Shown piece after piece: positions 8,943 to 16,999 of a stretch of 64,000 nt of DNA. Origin of the DNA: JAEUMY01 sp033764435 (GTDB lineage Bacteria > Pseudomonadota > Gammaproteobacteria > Burkholderiales > Usitatibacteraceae); assembly GCA_033764435.1 (NCBI GenBank), contig JANRIX010000058.1, positions 62,001-126,000 on the forward strand, written 5' to 3'. The translations under genes and the position numbers were made by a program. Numbering within the stretch: position 1 is the first letter of the stretch; each line of letters starts with the position of its first letter. The notes under the pieces were generated by a model. That model was not told the DNA's origin. It made no database searches and was given only the letters and a program-made list of their open reading frames with translations.

Positions 8943-10229
8943 GTGAGTCAGATTGAGTCGCTCAGTGCCGACGGCAACGGCGAAGACGTCGCCGTCGCCG
9001 AAGAACAGGTTGCCGGCGGCAGTCAGTTCTCCGGTCCGCTGGAGTGGTACTGGCATTACTCCCAGCGATCCGACTTCGAGACCGACCCGGCCCAGCTCGC
9101 CGTGCTGGAAAAGCTCCAGGCACTGCACGAGGAGCTGGTCGACTACAAGGCCTATCGCTCTGGCACGATCAATCGGGTCATCACCAACATGGGACGCGGC
9201 AAGCGCCCGCCGCGCGGAATGTACATCTGGGGCAGCGTGGGGCGGGGCAAATCGCTGCTCATGGATGCGTTCTACAACGTGGTCCCGCTGGTGCGGAAGC
9301 GCCGCATCCATTTCCACGAGTTCATGCGCTGGGTGCACAGCGAGATGCGCCGGCTCTCGGGCGTGGAAGATCCGTTGGATGTGATTTCGAACCAGGTGGC
9401 CAAGAAGCTGCGGCTCCTGTGTTTCGACGAATTCCATGTGAGCGACATCGCCGATGCGATGATCCTGGGACGCCTGCTGGATTTCATGACCGACAAGGGT
9501 GTGGTCATCGTGCTCACCAGCAACTACAAGCCCGATGATCTCTATCCGAATGGCCTGCAGCGCGAGCGCTTTCTGCCGGCCATCGAGATTCTCAAGTCAC
9601 GTCTCGATGTCATCGAGATCGCCGGTCGCACCGATCATCGCCGCCGCATTCTTGAAGGCTTGAACGTGTATCACATGCCGCCCGGCACGCAAGCCGATGC
9701 GAAGCTGGCTGATGCCTTCGAGAGCCTGTCACGCGCCCGCTATGCGGAAAACGAGACCATCAGCATCGCCGACCGGCCCTTCAGGTTCCGCCGCCGCACC
9801 AAGGGCGTCATCTGGTTCGACTACGCGGAACTCTGCGTGAAGCCGCGTTCGCAGGTGGATTTCCTTGAGCTCGCCCAGCAATATCACACCGTGCTCATTT
9901 CCGACATTCCGCAGCTGGATGCCCAGGCGCAGTCGGACCAGGTGCGCCGTCTGACTTGGATGGTGGACATCTTCTACGACACCCGAGTGAAGCTCATCGT
10001 GAGTGCGGAGGCGGAACCGGAAGAGCTGGTGCTGGATGCGCGCGGGGTACGCCTGGTCAGCGGTGCGGCGCGTAACACCCAGGACGAAGGCGGCGATCTG
10101 ACCCAATTGGTGTCCGCCGAATTTGCCCGCACGGCCAGCCGGTTGCGCGAGATGCAATCGCGCGAGTACTTCTCGCTGCGCCACGCATCGGCTGTCGACC
10201 CCAAAGTGCTGGCCGGCACATCGAACTAG
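8943..10229 (+). CDS. zapE: Cell division protein ZapE / AFG1-like ATPase
   Basis: A 428-residue AFG1/ZapE-family P-loop ATPase. Walker A is GSVGRGKSLLMD and Walker B is LLCFDEFHVSDIADAM. The family destabilises FtsZ polymers in E. coli and relates to the mitochondrial AFG1 chaperone. The frame opens with GTG 8943, and an N-terminal extension of about 30 residues (acidic, low complexity) precedes the conserved core. No strong ribosome-binding site is visible, so the exact start is uncertain. Location behind lpdA is common in betaproteobacteria. Confidence 0.93.
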   Translation: MSQIESLSADGNGEDVAVAEEQVAGGSQFSGPLEWYWHYSQRSDFETDPAQLAVLEKLQALHEELVDYKAYRSGTINRVITNMGRGKRPPRGMYIWGSVGRGKSLLMDAFYNVVPLVRKRRIHFHEFMRWVHSEMRRLSGVEDPLDVISNQVAKKLRLLCFDEFHVSDIADAMILGRLLDFMTDKGVVIVLTSNYKPDDLYPNGLQRERFLPAIEILKSRLDVIEIAGRTDHRRRILEGLNVYHMPPGTQADAKLADAFESLSRARYAENETISIADRPFRFRRRTKGVIWFDYAELCVKPRSQVDFLELAQQYHTVLISDIPQLDAQAQSDQVRRLTWMVDIFYDTRVKLIVSAEAEPEELVLDARGVRLVSGAARNTQDEGGDLTQLVSAEFARTASRLREMQSREYFSLRHASAVDPKVLAGTSN

Positions 10230-10243
10230 GTCACCCACCGATT

Positions 10244-10255
10244 GCGAATATTCGC
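10244..10255. repeat. 12-bp palindrome, upstream of acuI-like gene
   Basis: Perfect copy in the 38-bp gap after zapE. It ends 12 bp before the next ATG and directly abuts the GAGGAAA ribosome-binding site. Confidence 0.95.
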
Positions 10256-10267
10256 GAGGAAATTTCC

Positions 10268-11251
10268 ATGTTCAAGGGACTACTGCTCAGCAAGACCGAC
10301 GACACCTTCTCCGCAGAGGTGAAGGACATCGCCGATAGCGAATTGCCTGAAGGTGATGTGCTGGTGCGAATCGAATACTCGACCCTCAACTACAAGGACG
10401 CGCTCGCCATCTGCAACAAGAGCCCCATCGTGCGCAAGTGGCCAATGGTGGCGGGCATCGATGGCGCCGGCGTGGTCGAGGAGAGCAACCATCCCGCCTG
10501 GAAGCCGGGAGACAAGGTCATCCTGAACGGGTTCGGCGTGGGCGAGTCGCACTGGGGTTGTCTCGCGGGCAAGGCGCGGCTGAAGGGCGACTGGCTGGTG
10601 CGCTTGCCGGATGCCTTCACCCCACGGCAGGCCATGGCCATCGGCACGGCGGGCTATACGGCGATGCTGTGTTGCCTGGCGCTTGAGCGCTTCGGGGTGG
10701 CGAAGGGGCAGGGCGAGATTCTGGTCACCGGCGCCTCGGGCGGCGTGGGCAGCATTGCCGTTTCGATACTGTCAGGCTGGGGCTATGACGTCGTCGCATC
10801 AACTGGCAAGCTGCAGGAGTCGGACTTCCTCAAATCGCTGGGCGCCAAGGCAGTGGTCGATCGCAGCGAATATTCGCAACCGGGCAAGCCGCTGCAGAAG
10901 GAGCGCTGGGCAGGCGCCGTGGATTCGGTGGGCAGCCACACCCTGGTCAACGTCTGCGCCCAGACCAAGTATCGTGGCGTGGTCGCCGCCTGTGGACTGG
11001 CGCAGGGCATGGACTTCCCCGCATCGGTCGCGCCCTTCATCCTGCGCGGCGTCGTGCTGGCGGGCGTGGACAGTGTGTATCAGCCGCTTGCCGTGCGCGA
11101 GGCGGCGTGGGCGAAGCTCGCCGCCGACCTTGATCGCGCAAAGCTCGATGCCATCACTGCCGAGATTGACTTGAGCGATGCCGTGGATGCGGCCGCTGAC
11201 TTGCTCGCCGGAAAAGTGCGCGGGCGCCTGGTGGTGAAGCTGCCGGGTTGA
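10268..11251 (+). CDS. acuI: AcuI/YhdH-type acrylyl-CoA reductase (zinc-free MDR oxidoreductase)
   Basis: A 327-residue medium-chain reductase of the YhdH/AcuI subfamily. It shows the family segments STLNYKDALAI, PMVAGIDGAGVV, GWGLGE-like GFGVGESHWG, GTAGYTAM and the NADPH motif TGASGGVGSIAV. Characterised relatives reduce acrylyl-CoA to propionyl-CoA. The next gene encodes a propionyl-CoA synthetase, which supports that role. A palindrome copy lies in the gene and is read as Glu-Tyr-Ser in a variable loop after the NADPH domain. Confidence 0.88.
   Translation: MFKGLLLSKTDDTFSAEVKDIADSELPEGDVLVRIEYSTLNYKDALAICNKSPIVRKWPMVAGIDGAGVVEESNHPAWKPGDKVILNGFGVGESHWGCLAGKARLKGDWLVRLPDAFTPRQAMAIGTAGYTAMLCCLALERFGVAKGQGEILVTGASGGVGSIAVSILSGWGYDVVASTGKLQESDFLKSLGAKAVVDRSEYSQPGKPLQKERWAGAVDSVGSHTLVNVCAQTKYRGVVAACGLAQGMDFPASVAPFILRGVVLAGVDSVYQPLAVREAAWAKLAADLDRAKLDAITAEIDLSDAVDAAADLLAGKVRGRLVVKLPG
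10866..10877. repeat. 12-bp palindrome inside acuI
   Basis: Perfect copy read in frame as E-Y-S, in the segment DRSEYSQPGKPL of the reductase. Confidence 0.95.
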
Positions 11252-11368
11252 TCCGGATCAGGGATTCACGGTTTTGCCCGGCCTGAAGCGTCCGGCGCGC
11301 ATCAGGCAGAGTAAGATTTGCCGAGCCGCGCCCGCATCCATACCAAGACGACCGCCCCCGAGGAGAGC

Positions 11369-13282
11369 ATGAAAACCCAGGCCAAGCCCATCGGAAAGTA
11401 CGCCAGCTTCTACCAGCGTTCACTCACCCAGCCCGAGACCTTCTGGACCGAGCAGGCCAAGTCCATCGACTGGATGAAGCCGTTTCAGCATGTGCGCGAC
11501 TTCAGCCGCCCGCCGTTCTGCAAGTGGTTTGTCGGGGGGCACACCAATCTTTGCCACAACGCGCTGGATCGCCATCTGGCCAAGCGCAGCAATCAGAACG
11601 CCCTGATTTTCATCTCCGCGGAAACCGGCCAGACGGTCAGCTACACCTATCTTCAATTGCACGCTGAAGTGAACCGCTTCGCCGCGGTGCTGAAGGCGCA
11701 GGGGGTGGGCAAGGGCGATCGCGTGCTGATCTACATGCCTATGGTCCCGGAGGCGGTATTCGCCATGCTGGCCACGGTGCGCATCGGCGCCATTCACTCG
11801 GTGGTCTTCGGCGGCTTCGCGGCCGCATCGCTTGCCGCGCGCATCGATGATGCGCGTCCCAAGGTGTTGGTGACGGCCGATGGGGGCCTGCGCATGGGAC
11901 GCATCATTCCGCTGAAACCGCTGGCCGATGAGGCCATTGAGCTGGCGAAGTACAAGCCCGAGAAAGTGGTGCTGATCCACCGCGGCCTCGACTACAGCGG
12001 CAAGCATGTGCCGGGTCGCGATGTGGCCTATGCCGCAGCACGACTGCAGCACCTTGACGCACAGGTGCCCTGCGAATCCCTGGAGTCTTCGCACCCGTCG
12101 TACATCCTCTACACCAGCGGCACAACCGGCAAGCCCAAGGGTGTGCAGCGTGACACGGGTGGCTACGCCGTCGCGCTGGCTGCGTCGATGAAGCACATTT
12201 TCGATTGCAAGCCGGGCGAGGTGTATTTCTCCACCTCCGACATCGGCTGGGTGGTGGGACACTCGTACATCGTCTACGGACCGCTGATCAACGGTTCAAC
12301 GACGGTGATGTTCGAAGGCGTGCCCATCAAGCCGGACCCCGGCGTATGGTGGCGCATCGTGGCGGAGCACAAGGTGACCACCATGTTCTCCTCGCCCACG
12401 GCGATCCGCGTCCTGAAGAAGCAGGATCCGGCATGGCTCAAGAAGTACGACGTGTCGTCATTGCGCCTGCTCTTCCTGGCGGGCGAGCCGCTGGACGAAC
12501 CGACCTCCGACTGGATCGAGAAGGGGCTCGGCGTGAAGATCATCGACAACTACTGGCAGACCGAGACCGGCTGGCCCATCCTCTCGACATTCCAGGGCGT
12601 GGAGAAGATGCCGACCAAGCTTGGTGCGGCGGGCGTGCCTGCGTACGGTTACAAGCTGAAGCTGCTGCATGAGGAGACCGGTCAGGAGGTCGGGCCCGGC
12701 GAGAAGGGCGTTCTCACCATTGTGCCGCCGCTGCCCCCGGGCGCGATGAGCACCATCTGGGGCGATGACCATCGCTTCGTCGAAACCTACTTCAAGTCGT
12801 TCAAGACCGAGATGGTCTACTCCACGTTCGACTGGGCGACGCGGGACGAGAAGGGCTACCACACCGTGCTGGGCCGCTCCGACGACGTGATCAACGTGGC
12901 CGGACATCGACTCGGCACGCGCGAGATCGAGGAGGCCATCCAGATGCACAACAACATCGCCGAGGTGGCGGTGGTGGGTGTTGCGGATCAATTGAAGGGC
13001 CAGATTCCGATGGCCTTCGCCGTGGTAAAGAATGCAGACCGCATCGCCAGCAACGAGGGGCGCGAGCAGGAAGAGAAGGCGATCATGGCGACGGTGGACA
13101 AGGAACTCGGTGCCATCGCCCGGCCGGCACGCGTCCACTTCGTCACGCTGCTGCCCAAGACGCGCTCGGGCAAGCTTCTCCGCCGTTCCATCCAGGCGCT
13201 GTGCGAAGGCCGCGATCCGGGAGACCTCACCACCATCGAGGATCCGGGCGCGCTGGATCAGATCAAGGCGGCGCTGAAGTGA
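11369..13282 (+). CDS. prpE: Propionate-CoA ligase
   Basis: A 637-residue ANL-superfamily acyl-CoA synthetase. The P-loop YTSGTTGKPKGVQRDTGGYA is the signature of PrpE-type propionyl-CoA synthetases, and the C-terminal SGKLLRR carries the regulatory acetylatable lysine. It activates propionate through an acyl-adenylate. I choose ATG 11369 because AGGAG at 11361-11365 precedes it. An upstream in-frame codon at 11318 would add 17 residues unlike the family. With the adjacent acrylyl-CoA reductase it may serve propionate/acrylate assimilation. Confidence 0.94.
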   Translation: MKTQAKPIGKYASFYQRSLTQPETFWTEQAKSIDWMKPFQHVRDFSRPPFCKWFVGGHTNLCHNALDRHLAKRSNQNALIFISAETGQTVSYTYLQLHAEVNRFAAVLKAQGVGKGDRVLIYMPMVPEAVFAMLATVRIGAIHSVVFGGFAAASLAARIDDARPKVLVTADGGLRMGRIIPLKPLADEAIELAKYKPEKVVLIHRGLDYSGKHVPGRDVAYAAARLQHLDAQVPCESLESSHPSYILYTSGTTGKPKGVQRDTGGYAVALAASMKHIFDCKPGEVYFSTSDIGWVVGHSYIVYGPLINGSTTVMFEGVPIKPDPGVWWRIVAEHKVTTMFSSPTAIRVLKKQDPAWLKKYDVSSLRLLFLAGEPLDEPTSDWIEKGLGVKIIDNYWQTETGWPILSTFQGVEKMPTKLGAAGVPAYGYKLKLLHEETGQEVGPGEKGVLTIVPPLPPGAMSTIWGDDHRFVETYFKSFKTEMVYSTFDWATRDEKGYHTVLGRSDDVINVAGHRLGTREIEEAIQMHNNIAEVAVVGVADQLKGQIPMAFAVVKNADRIASNEGREQEEKAIMATVDKELGAIARPARVHFVTLLPKTRSGKLLRRSIQALCEGRDPGDLTTIEDPGALDQIKAALK

Positions 13283-13310
13283 TGCGGGACGTGTGCTTCC
13301 GCGCCGGTGC

Positions 13311-14174
13311 ATGATTCGCCAGGCGCTGGCGGATCTGCTGGCGTACTTTCTCGTTCCCGGCGCAATCGCGCTGCTGCCCTGCGGTACCGGCATGCGAGTG
13401 TCACGCTGGGTGGCACGACGCATGCGGTTGTTTGATGCCGATGCCCGCGCGACCCTGGCCGAAGCAGAGAAGGTGGCTCCAGTGGCAGATCGTGACGGCT
13501 GGCTCGAACGGAGCCGTCTGATGCGCATGCGTGATCAGGTCGACATGTATCACTGGCTGATCTGGGGCGATCGCTGGTTCCGCCATCACGTGATTGTTGA
13601 AGGGCAGTGGCCCGCTGCCCCGTTCGTCTCCGCCACGTTCCACTGGGGCGGGGCGTTGTGGGCGCTGCACAGCCTGCGCAGAACCACGGGAGGATTTGCA
13701 GGCGTTGCAGCGCCACCTTCCTGGACTGCGCTCAGGCATCGGCCAATCCTGTTCATCTACGTGCGCCTGCGCACCTGGGTCACCGCTCGTCTGCTAGGGG
13801 ATGGCTTGGTCAACCCCGGTGCCGCAGCGAGGCTGCTCGTGCGCAAGCTGCGTGGCGGCACTGCGATCTGCGGATTGTGGGATGCGCCTGTCCGCCCCGG
13901 CGACAAGACGCTCGCGTCCACCCTTCAGGGCAAGGTCTTGACCCTGCCGCGCGGTCTGCCCGCCCTGGCTGCGCGCGAACACCTCGCGTTGGTGCCGTTC
14001 CATGCCCACACCGATGCGCACACCGGCAAAGTGCACCTGGTCATCGAACCCGCGGTCAATCCGGAAAGTGAACTTGCCGGCGCAGACGCGCTGGCCGCCA
14101 GGCTGGATTACCTGATTCGTACCGAGCCTGCGTACTGGCATCATTGGTACCTGATGAATCTCGACAATCAGTGA
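13311..14174 (+). CDS. Lysophospholipid/lipid A acyltransferase-like protein
   Basis: A 287-residue protein (ATG 13311; GTG 13293 would add six residues) with an N-terminal hydrophobic segment and overall resemblance to HtrB/LpxL-like membrane acyltransferases: a Trp-rich segment after residue 70, then FHWGGALWALHSLRR near 105, where the family normally has the catalytic H-x4-D/E. Here the acidic residue is replaced (H-W-G-G-A-L), so acyltransferase activity is doubtful and the family call is tentative. Its stop codon overlaps the mug start (GTGA). Confidence 0.5.
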   Translation: MIRQALADLLAYFLVPGAIALLPCGTGMRVSRWVARRMRLFDADARATLAEAEKVAPVADRDGWLERSRLMRMRDQVDMYHWLIWGDRWFRHHVIVEGQWPAAPFVSATFHWGGALWALHSLRRTTGGFAGVAAPPSWTALRHRPILFIYVRLRTWVTARLLGDGLVNPGAAARLLVRKLRGGTAICGLWDAPVRPGDKTLASTLQGKVLTLPRGLPALAAREHLALVPFHAHTDAHTGKVHLVIEPAVNPESELAGADALAARLDYLIRTEPAYWHHWYLMNLDNQ

Positions 14175-14737
14175 GTCAGATTGCTGCCAAATCGACCCTC
14201 AGCGAAGATGACCGCGCGGCGCATCTCGTGCCCGATCTGCTCGCGCCTGGCCTGCGCATCGTCTTCTGCGGCACGGCGCCAAGTCGCGCATCCGCTGCGG
14301 CGCGGGCCTACTATGCCAAACCCGGCAATCGTTTCTGGCCGGCACTCCATCGGGCAGGCATCACGCCGCGCCTGTTTGCGCCCGGCGAATATTCGCAGTT
14401 GCTGGCGCTGGGTGTGGGGCTGACGGATCTCTGCAAGGATCATGCGGGCACTGACGAGGAACTGCCCGCCGACGCGTTCGACGTGCCCGCATTGCATGCG
14501 AAGCTGGACGCATGCCGCCCGGACTGGATCGCGTTCACCAGCAAGAATGCGGCACGGGCAGCGCTGGGGCGTGCTGTGGACTATGGCGAACAGCCCGAGC
14601 GGCTCGGGCGCGGGGCGACGCGCGTATACGTGCTGTGCTCACCGTCCGGGCTGGCCACGCGCTTCTGGCGGGAGGCGGTCTGGCTTGAGCTGGGCCAGCG
14701 CATCAACCGAGGACCAAAAGGCGGAAGGGCGGCATGA
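14171..14737 (+). CDS. mug: Mismatch-specific uracil/thymine DNA glycosylase
   Basis: A 188-residue MUG/TDG-type DNA glycosylase. The family core is visible as GLRIVFCGTAPSRAS followed by YYAKPGNRFWPALHRAG. The region VLCSPSGLA near the C-terminus corresponds to the DNA-intercalating NPSGL loop of Mug. It would remove uracil or thymine from mismatches with guanine. GTG 14171 is preferred because it overlaps the preceding stop (GTGA), which suggests coupling. The next gene overlaps in the same way. The in-gene palindrome copy encodes E-Y-S. Confidence 0.88.
   Translation: MSQIAAKSTLSEDDRAAHLVPDLLAPGLRIVFCGTAPSRASAAARAYYAKPGNRFWPALHRAGITPRLFAPGEYSQLLALGVGLTDLCKDHAGTDEELPADAFDVPALHAKLDACRPDWIAFTSKNAARAALGRAVDYGEQPERLGRGATRVYVLCSPSGLATRFWREAVWLELGQRINRGPKGGRAA
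14385..14396. repeat. 12-bp palindrome inside mug
   Basis: Perfect copy read in frame as E-Y-S, in the segment FAPGEYSQLLALG. Confidence 0.95.
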
Positions 14738-15315
14738 ATCCACTGCACGAAGCCAAGGTCACGCTGCGCAAGCGAATTCTTGCTGCCCGTGAAGCCATGC
14801 CGGCAACGCAGCGCAAGCTCGAGTCGATGCTGCTTTGCGGGCGGCTAAACGCGAATATTCGCTACCAGCGCGCGCACGCAGTGCTGGCCTACGCCGGCTT
14901 CGGTACCGAGGTCGACACGACTGAATTCCTGCGCACGGTGCTTGCCGATGGCAAGGCGCTGGCGCTGCCGCGCATCGATAAGGCTCGCAATGTCCTCACA
15001 CTCTACCGAGTGGAAGACCTCGATCGCGACCTTGAATCCGGCCCCTGGGGTATCCGCGAGCCGAAGGTCAATCCGGCACGAATATTCGCATTGCGTGAAG
15101 CCGAATTCGTGCTGACGCCCGGTCTGGCGTTCGATCCCGAATGCAATCGCATGGGCTATGGCAAGGGCTACTACGACCGCCTCTTCGCCGACTGCCCGGG
15201 CGAGATTCCGTATCGGCTGGCGCTCGCCTTCGATTGCCAGATTGTTGATCACGTGCCGGTGAGCACGTCCGACGTCAGACTGGATGCCGTCATTGCGCCA
15301 TCGCGCGAATACTGA
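14734..15315 (+). CDS. fau: 5-formyltetrahydrofolate cyclo-ligase
   Basis: A 193-residue MTHFS family enzyme that converts 5-formyl-THF to 5,10-methenyl-THF with ATP. The C-terminal signature NRMGYGKGYYDRLF (ATP/Mg site) and the N-terminal KVTLRKRILAAR segment are clear. It overlaps mug by ATGA. folD follows 63 bp downstream, so two enzymes acting on methenyl-THF are adjacent. It carries a perfect palindrome copy (A-N-I-R) and a near-perfect one (R-I-F-A). Confidence 0.94.
   Translation: MNPLHEAKVTLRKRILAAREAMPATQRKLESMLLCGRLNANIRYQRAHAVLAYAGFGTEVDTTEFLRTVLADGKALALPRIDKARNVLTLYRVEDLDRDLESGPWGIREPKVNPARIFALREAEFVLTPGLAFDPECNRMGYGKGYYDRLFADCPGEIPYRLALAFDCQIVDHVPVSTSDVRLDAVIAPSREY
14851..14862. 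repeat. 12-bp palindrome inside fau
   Basis: Perfect copy read in frame as A-N-I-R, near residue 40 of the cyclo-ligase. Confidence 0.95.
15078..15089. repeat. Degenerate palindrome copy inside fau
   Basis: Reads ACGAATATTCGC, one mismatch from the 12-mer with the central 10 bp intact. Read in frame as R-I-F-A. It is the only near-perfect copy noticed in the window. Confidence 0.8.
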
Positions 15316-15378
15316 TGGCGGGCGCTGCCCATGCGCAAAGCCACTACAATTCCGCATCCCGACCAGCATGCCTTTCCC

Positions 15379-16263
15379 ATGACCGCAAAACTGATTGATG
15401 GCAACCAGCTTTCCAATGAACTGCGCGCGGAGTTCCGCGTGCGCGTTGATCGGCTGCGCGCCGCAGGCGTCACCCCCGGCCTGGCCGTGGTCATTGTGGG
15501 CGAGGACCCCGCGTCCAAGGTTTACGTGCGAAACAAGGCGCGCGCCTGCGAAGCCATCGGCATGCACTCGGAAGTGCATGCGCTGGCGGAAAGTACCACC
15601 GAGGCCGATCTCATCGCCTTCATCGGCAAGCTGAATGCGAACCCTGCCGTTCACGGCATCCTCGTCCAATTGCCGCTGCCCAGGCAAATCGACAGCCGCG
15701 CGGTCATCGAGGCCATCGCCGCGGAAAAGGATGTCGACGGGTTCGCTTATGCCAACATCGGCGAGCTGGTGGTTGGCGAGTCCATGTTCCCGCCATGCAC
15801 GCCGTTCGGCGCCATGAAGATGCTGGAGTACGCCGGTGTCGCGATCGAGGGCAAGCATGCGGTCGTCATCGGTCGCAGCAATATCGTCGGCAAGCCGATG
15901 GCGCTGCTGCTGTTGCATGCGGGCGCCACGGTCACGGTTTGCCATTCGCGGACGCGCAACCTCGCCGAGATCGTGCGTCAGGGTGACATCGTCGTTGCCG
16001 CTGTCGGCAAACCGCTCATGGTCACGGCCGGCATGATCAAGCCCGGCGCGGTTGTCATCGATGTGGGCATCAACCGCCTGCCGGACGGCAAGCTGGTTGG
16101 CGATGTGGATTTCGAATCAGTGCGGGCCATGGCCTCGTGGATCACGCCCGTCCCCGGCGGTGTCGGACCCATGACCATCACCATGCTGCTGTCCAACACC
16201 TTGAAGGCGGCGGAGAAGGCGGCAGGTTTGCGCTCGACCAAATCGGAAACGCGAATCGGCTGA
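15379..16263 (+). CDS. folD: Methylene-THF dehydrogenase / methenyl-THF cyclohydrolase
   Basis: A 294-residue bifunctional FolD. Family motifs are VGEDPASKVYVRNKARACE (catalytic Lys and Tyr region), GILVQLPLP, PCTPFGAMKML, the NADP motif VIGRSNIVGKPMALLLL and PVPGGVGPMTI at the C-terminus. I place the start at ATG 15379; the frame is open for 16 more codons upstream, but FolD homologues begin near M-T-A-K-L-I-D. It provides one-carbon units for purine, thymidylate and formyl-Met synthesis. Confidence 0.97.
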   Translation: MTAKLIDGNQLSNELRAEFRVRVDRLRAAGVTPGLAVVIVGEDPASKVYVRNKARACEAIGMHSEVHALAESTTEADLIAFIGKLNANPAVHGILVQLPLPRQIDSRAVIEAIAAEKDVDGFAYANIGELVVGESMFPPCTPFGAMKMLEYAGVAIEGKHAVVIGRSNIVGKPMALLLLHAGATVTVCHSRTRNLAEIVRQGDIVVAAVGKPLMVTAGMIKPGAVVIDVGINRLPDGKLVGDVDFESVRAMASWITPVPGGVGPMTITMLLSNTLKAAEKAAGLRSTKSETRIG

Positions 16264-16309
16264 TTTTGTCGGGTGCTGTCTGAGTCCAGACTGGTGCGAA
16301 TCGGACGAC

Positions 16310-16747
16310 TCACCCGCCTCGCACCGAAGGCTTGTGTTTGGCCTTGAGGGCCTTGACCGACTGTTCCACCAGCTGTTTCAACACCTTTTGATCGATGTCC
16401 GCCAGCTTCTTCACGTACAGGCAGGACTTCCCGATTTTGTGTTTGCCGAGCCGTTCCATAAGGGACTCGTACCCTTCGAACCCGGCCATGATGTACAAGA
16501 CCAGGGCTTCCTTGCGTGGCGAGAACCCCACCAGTGGCCAGTCCAGCGTCTTGCCGCTCGCATAGTGCAAGGGCATCGATCCAAAGCCAACGATGGACGG
16601 TCCCCACATCACCGGACTTGCTTTGGTGACCTTCTCCATCAGCGCGCAGACGACCTCACAGTCCGCGCGGCGGCGAGGATCCGACACCATGGCGATGAAT
16701 TCGGCAACACTTGCGTCGGTGGGGCGGGTTTTCGGTTCGGTGGGCAT
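16310..16747 (-). CDS. DUF1801 family protein
   Basis: A 145-residue cytoplasmic protein of the DUF1801/YdhG-like family, with the typical segments FIAMVSDPRRRADCEVV, SPVMWGPSIVGFG, and DWPLVGFSPRKEALVLYIM. The biochemical function of the family is not established. I start at the ATG at 16747. The frame continues upstream without conserved sequence. A palindrome copy lies 22 bp upstream of this start. Convergent with folD. Confidence 0.85.
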   Translation of the reverse strand: MPTEPKTRPTDASVAEFIAMVSDPRRRADCEVVCALMEKVTKASPVMWGPSIVGFGSMPLHYASGKTLDWPLVGFSPRKEALVLYIMAGFEGYESLMERLGKHKIGKSCLYVKKLADIDQKVLKQLVEQSVKALKAKHKPSVRGG

Positions 16748-16769
16748 GGTCGCGCTCCCGCAATGGATT

Positions 16770-16781
16770 GCGAATATTCGC
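16770..16781. repeat. 12-bp palindrome, upstream of the DUF1801 gene
   Basis: Perfect copy 22 bp before the minus-strand ATG at 16747, in the probable leader region. Confidence 0.93.
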
Positions 16782-16999
16782 ATGCCGCATTGGGCCCGCC
16801 AAGTCGGGGAGAAGATGCCGCCAAGGAAACAGGCCCGATGTGATGCTTGGACGGTGACTGCGTCTGCCGGGAAGGGACTTGGCCGTGGGAGACTCGGTGT
16901 AGATTGAACCGGATCAGCAAACAGGAGACCGACCGCGCTGTCGCGCATTTCTCGGACTCACCAGCCAAGTACTGCTGGCCCCATGGCGGGAGCAATGGC

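Noticed and set aside
14700..14760. 6S RNA gene upstream of the 5-formyl-THF cyclo-ligase gene
   Set aside because: In many proteobacteria 6S RNA precedes this gene, but here mug overlaps it by four bases, leaving no room.
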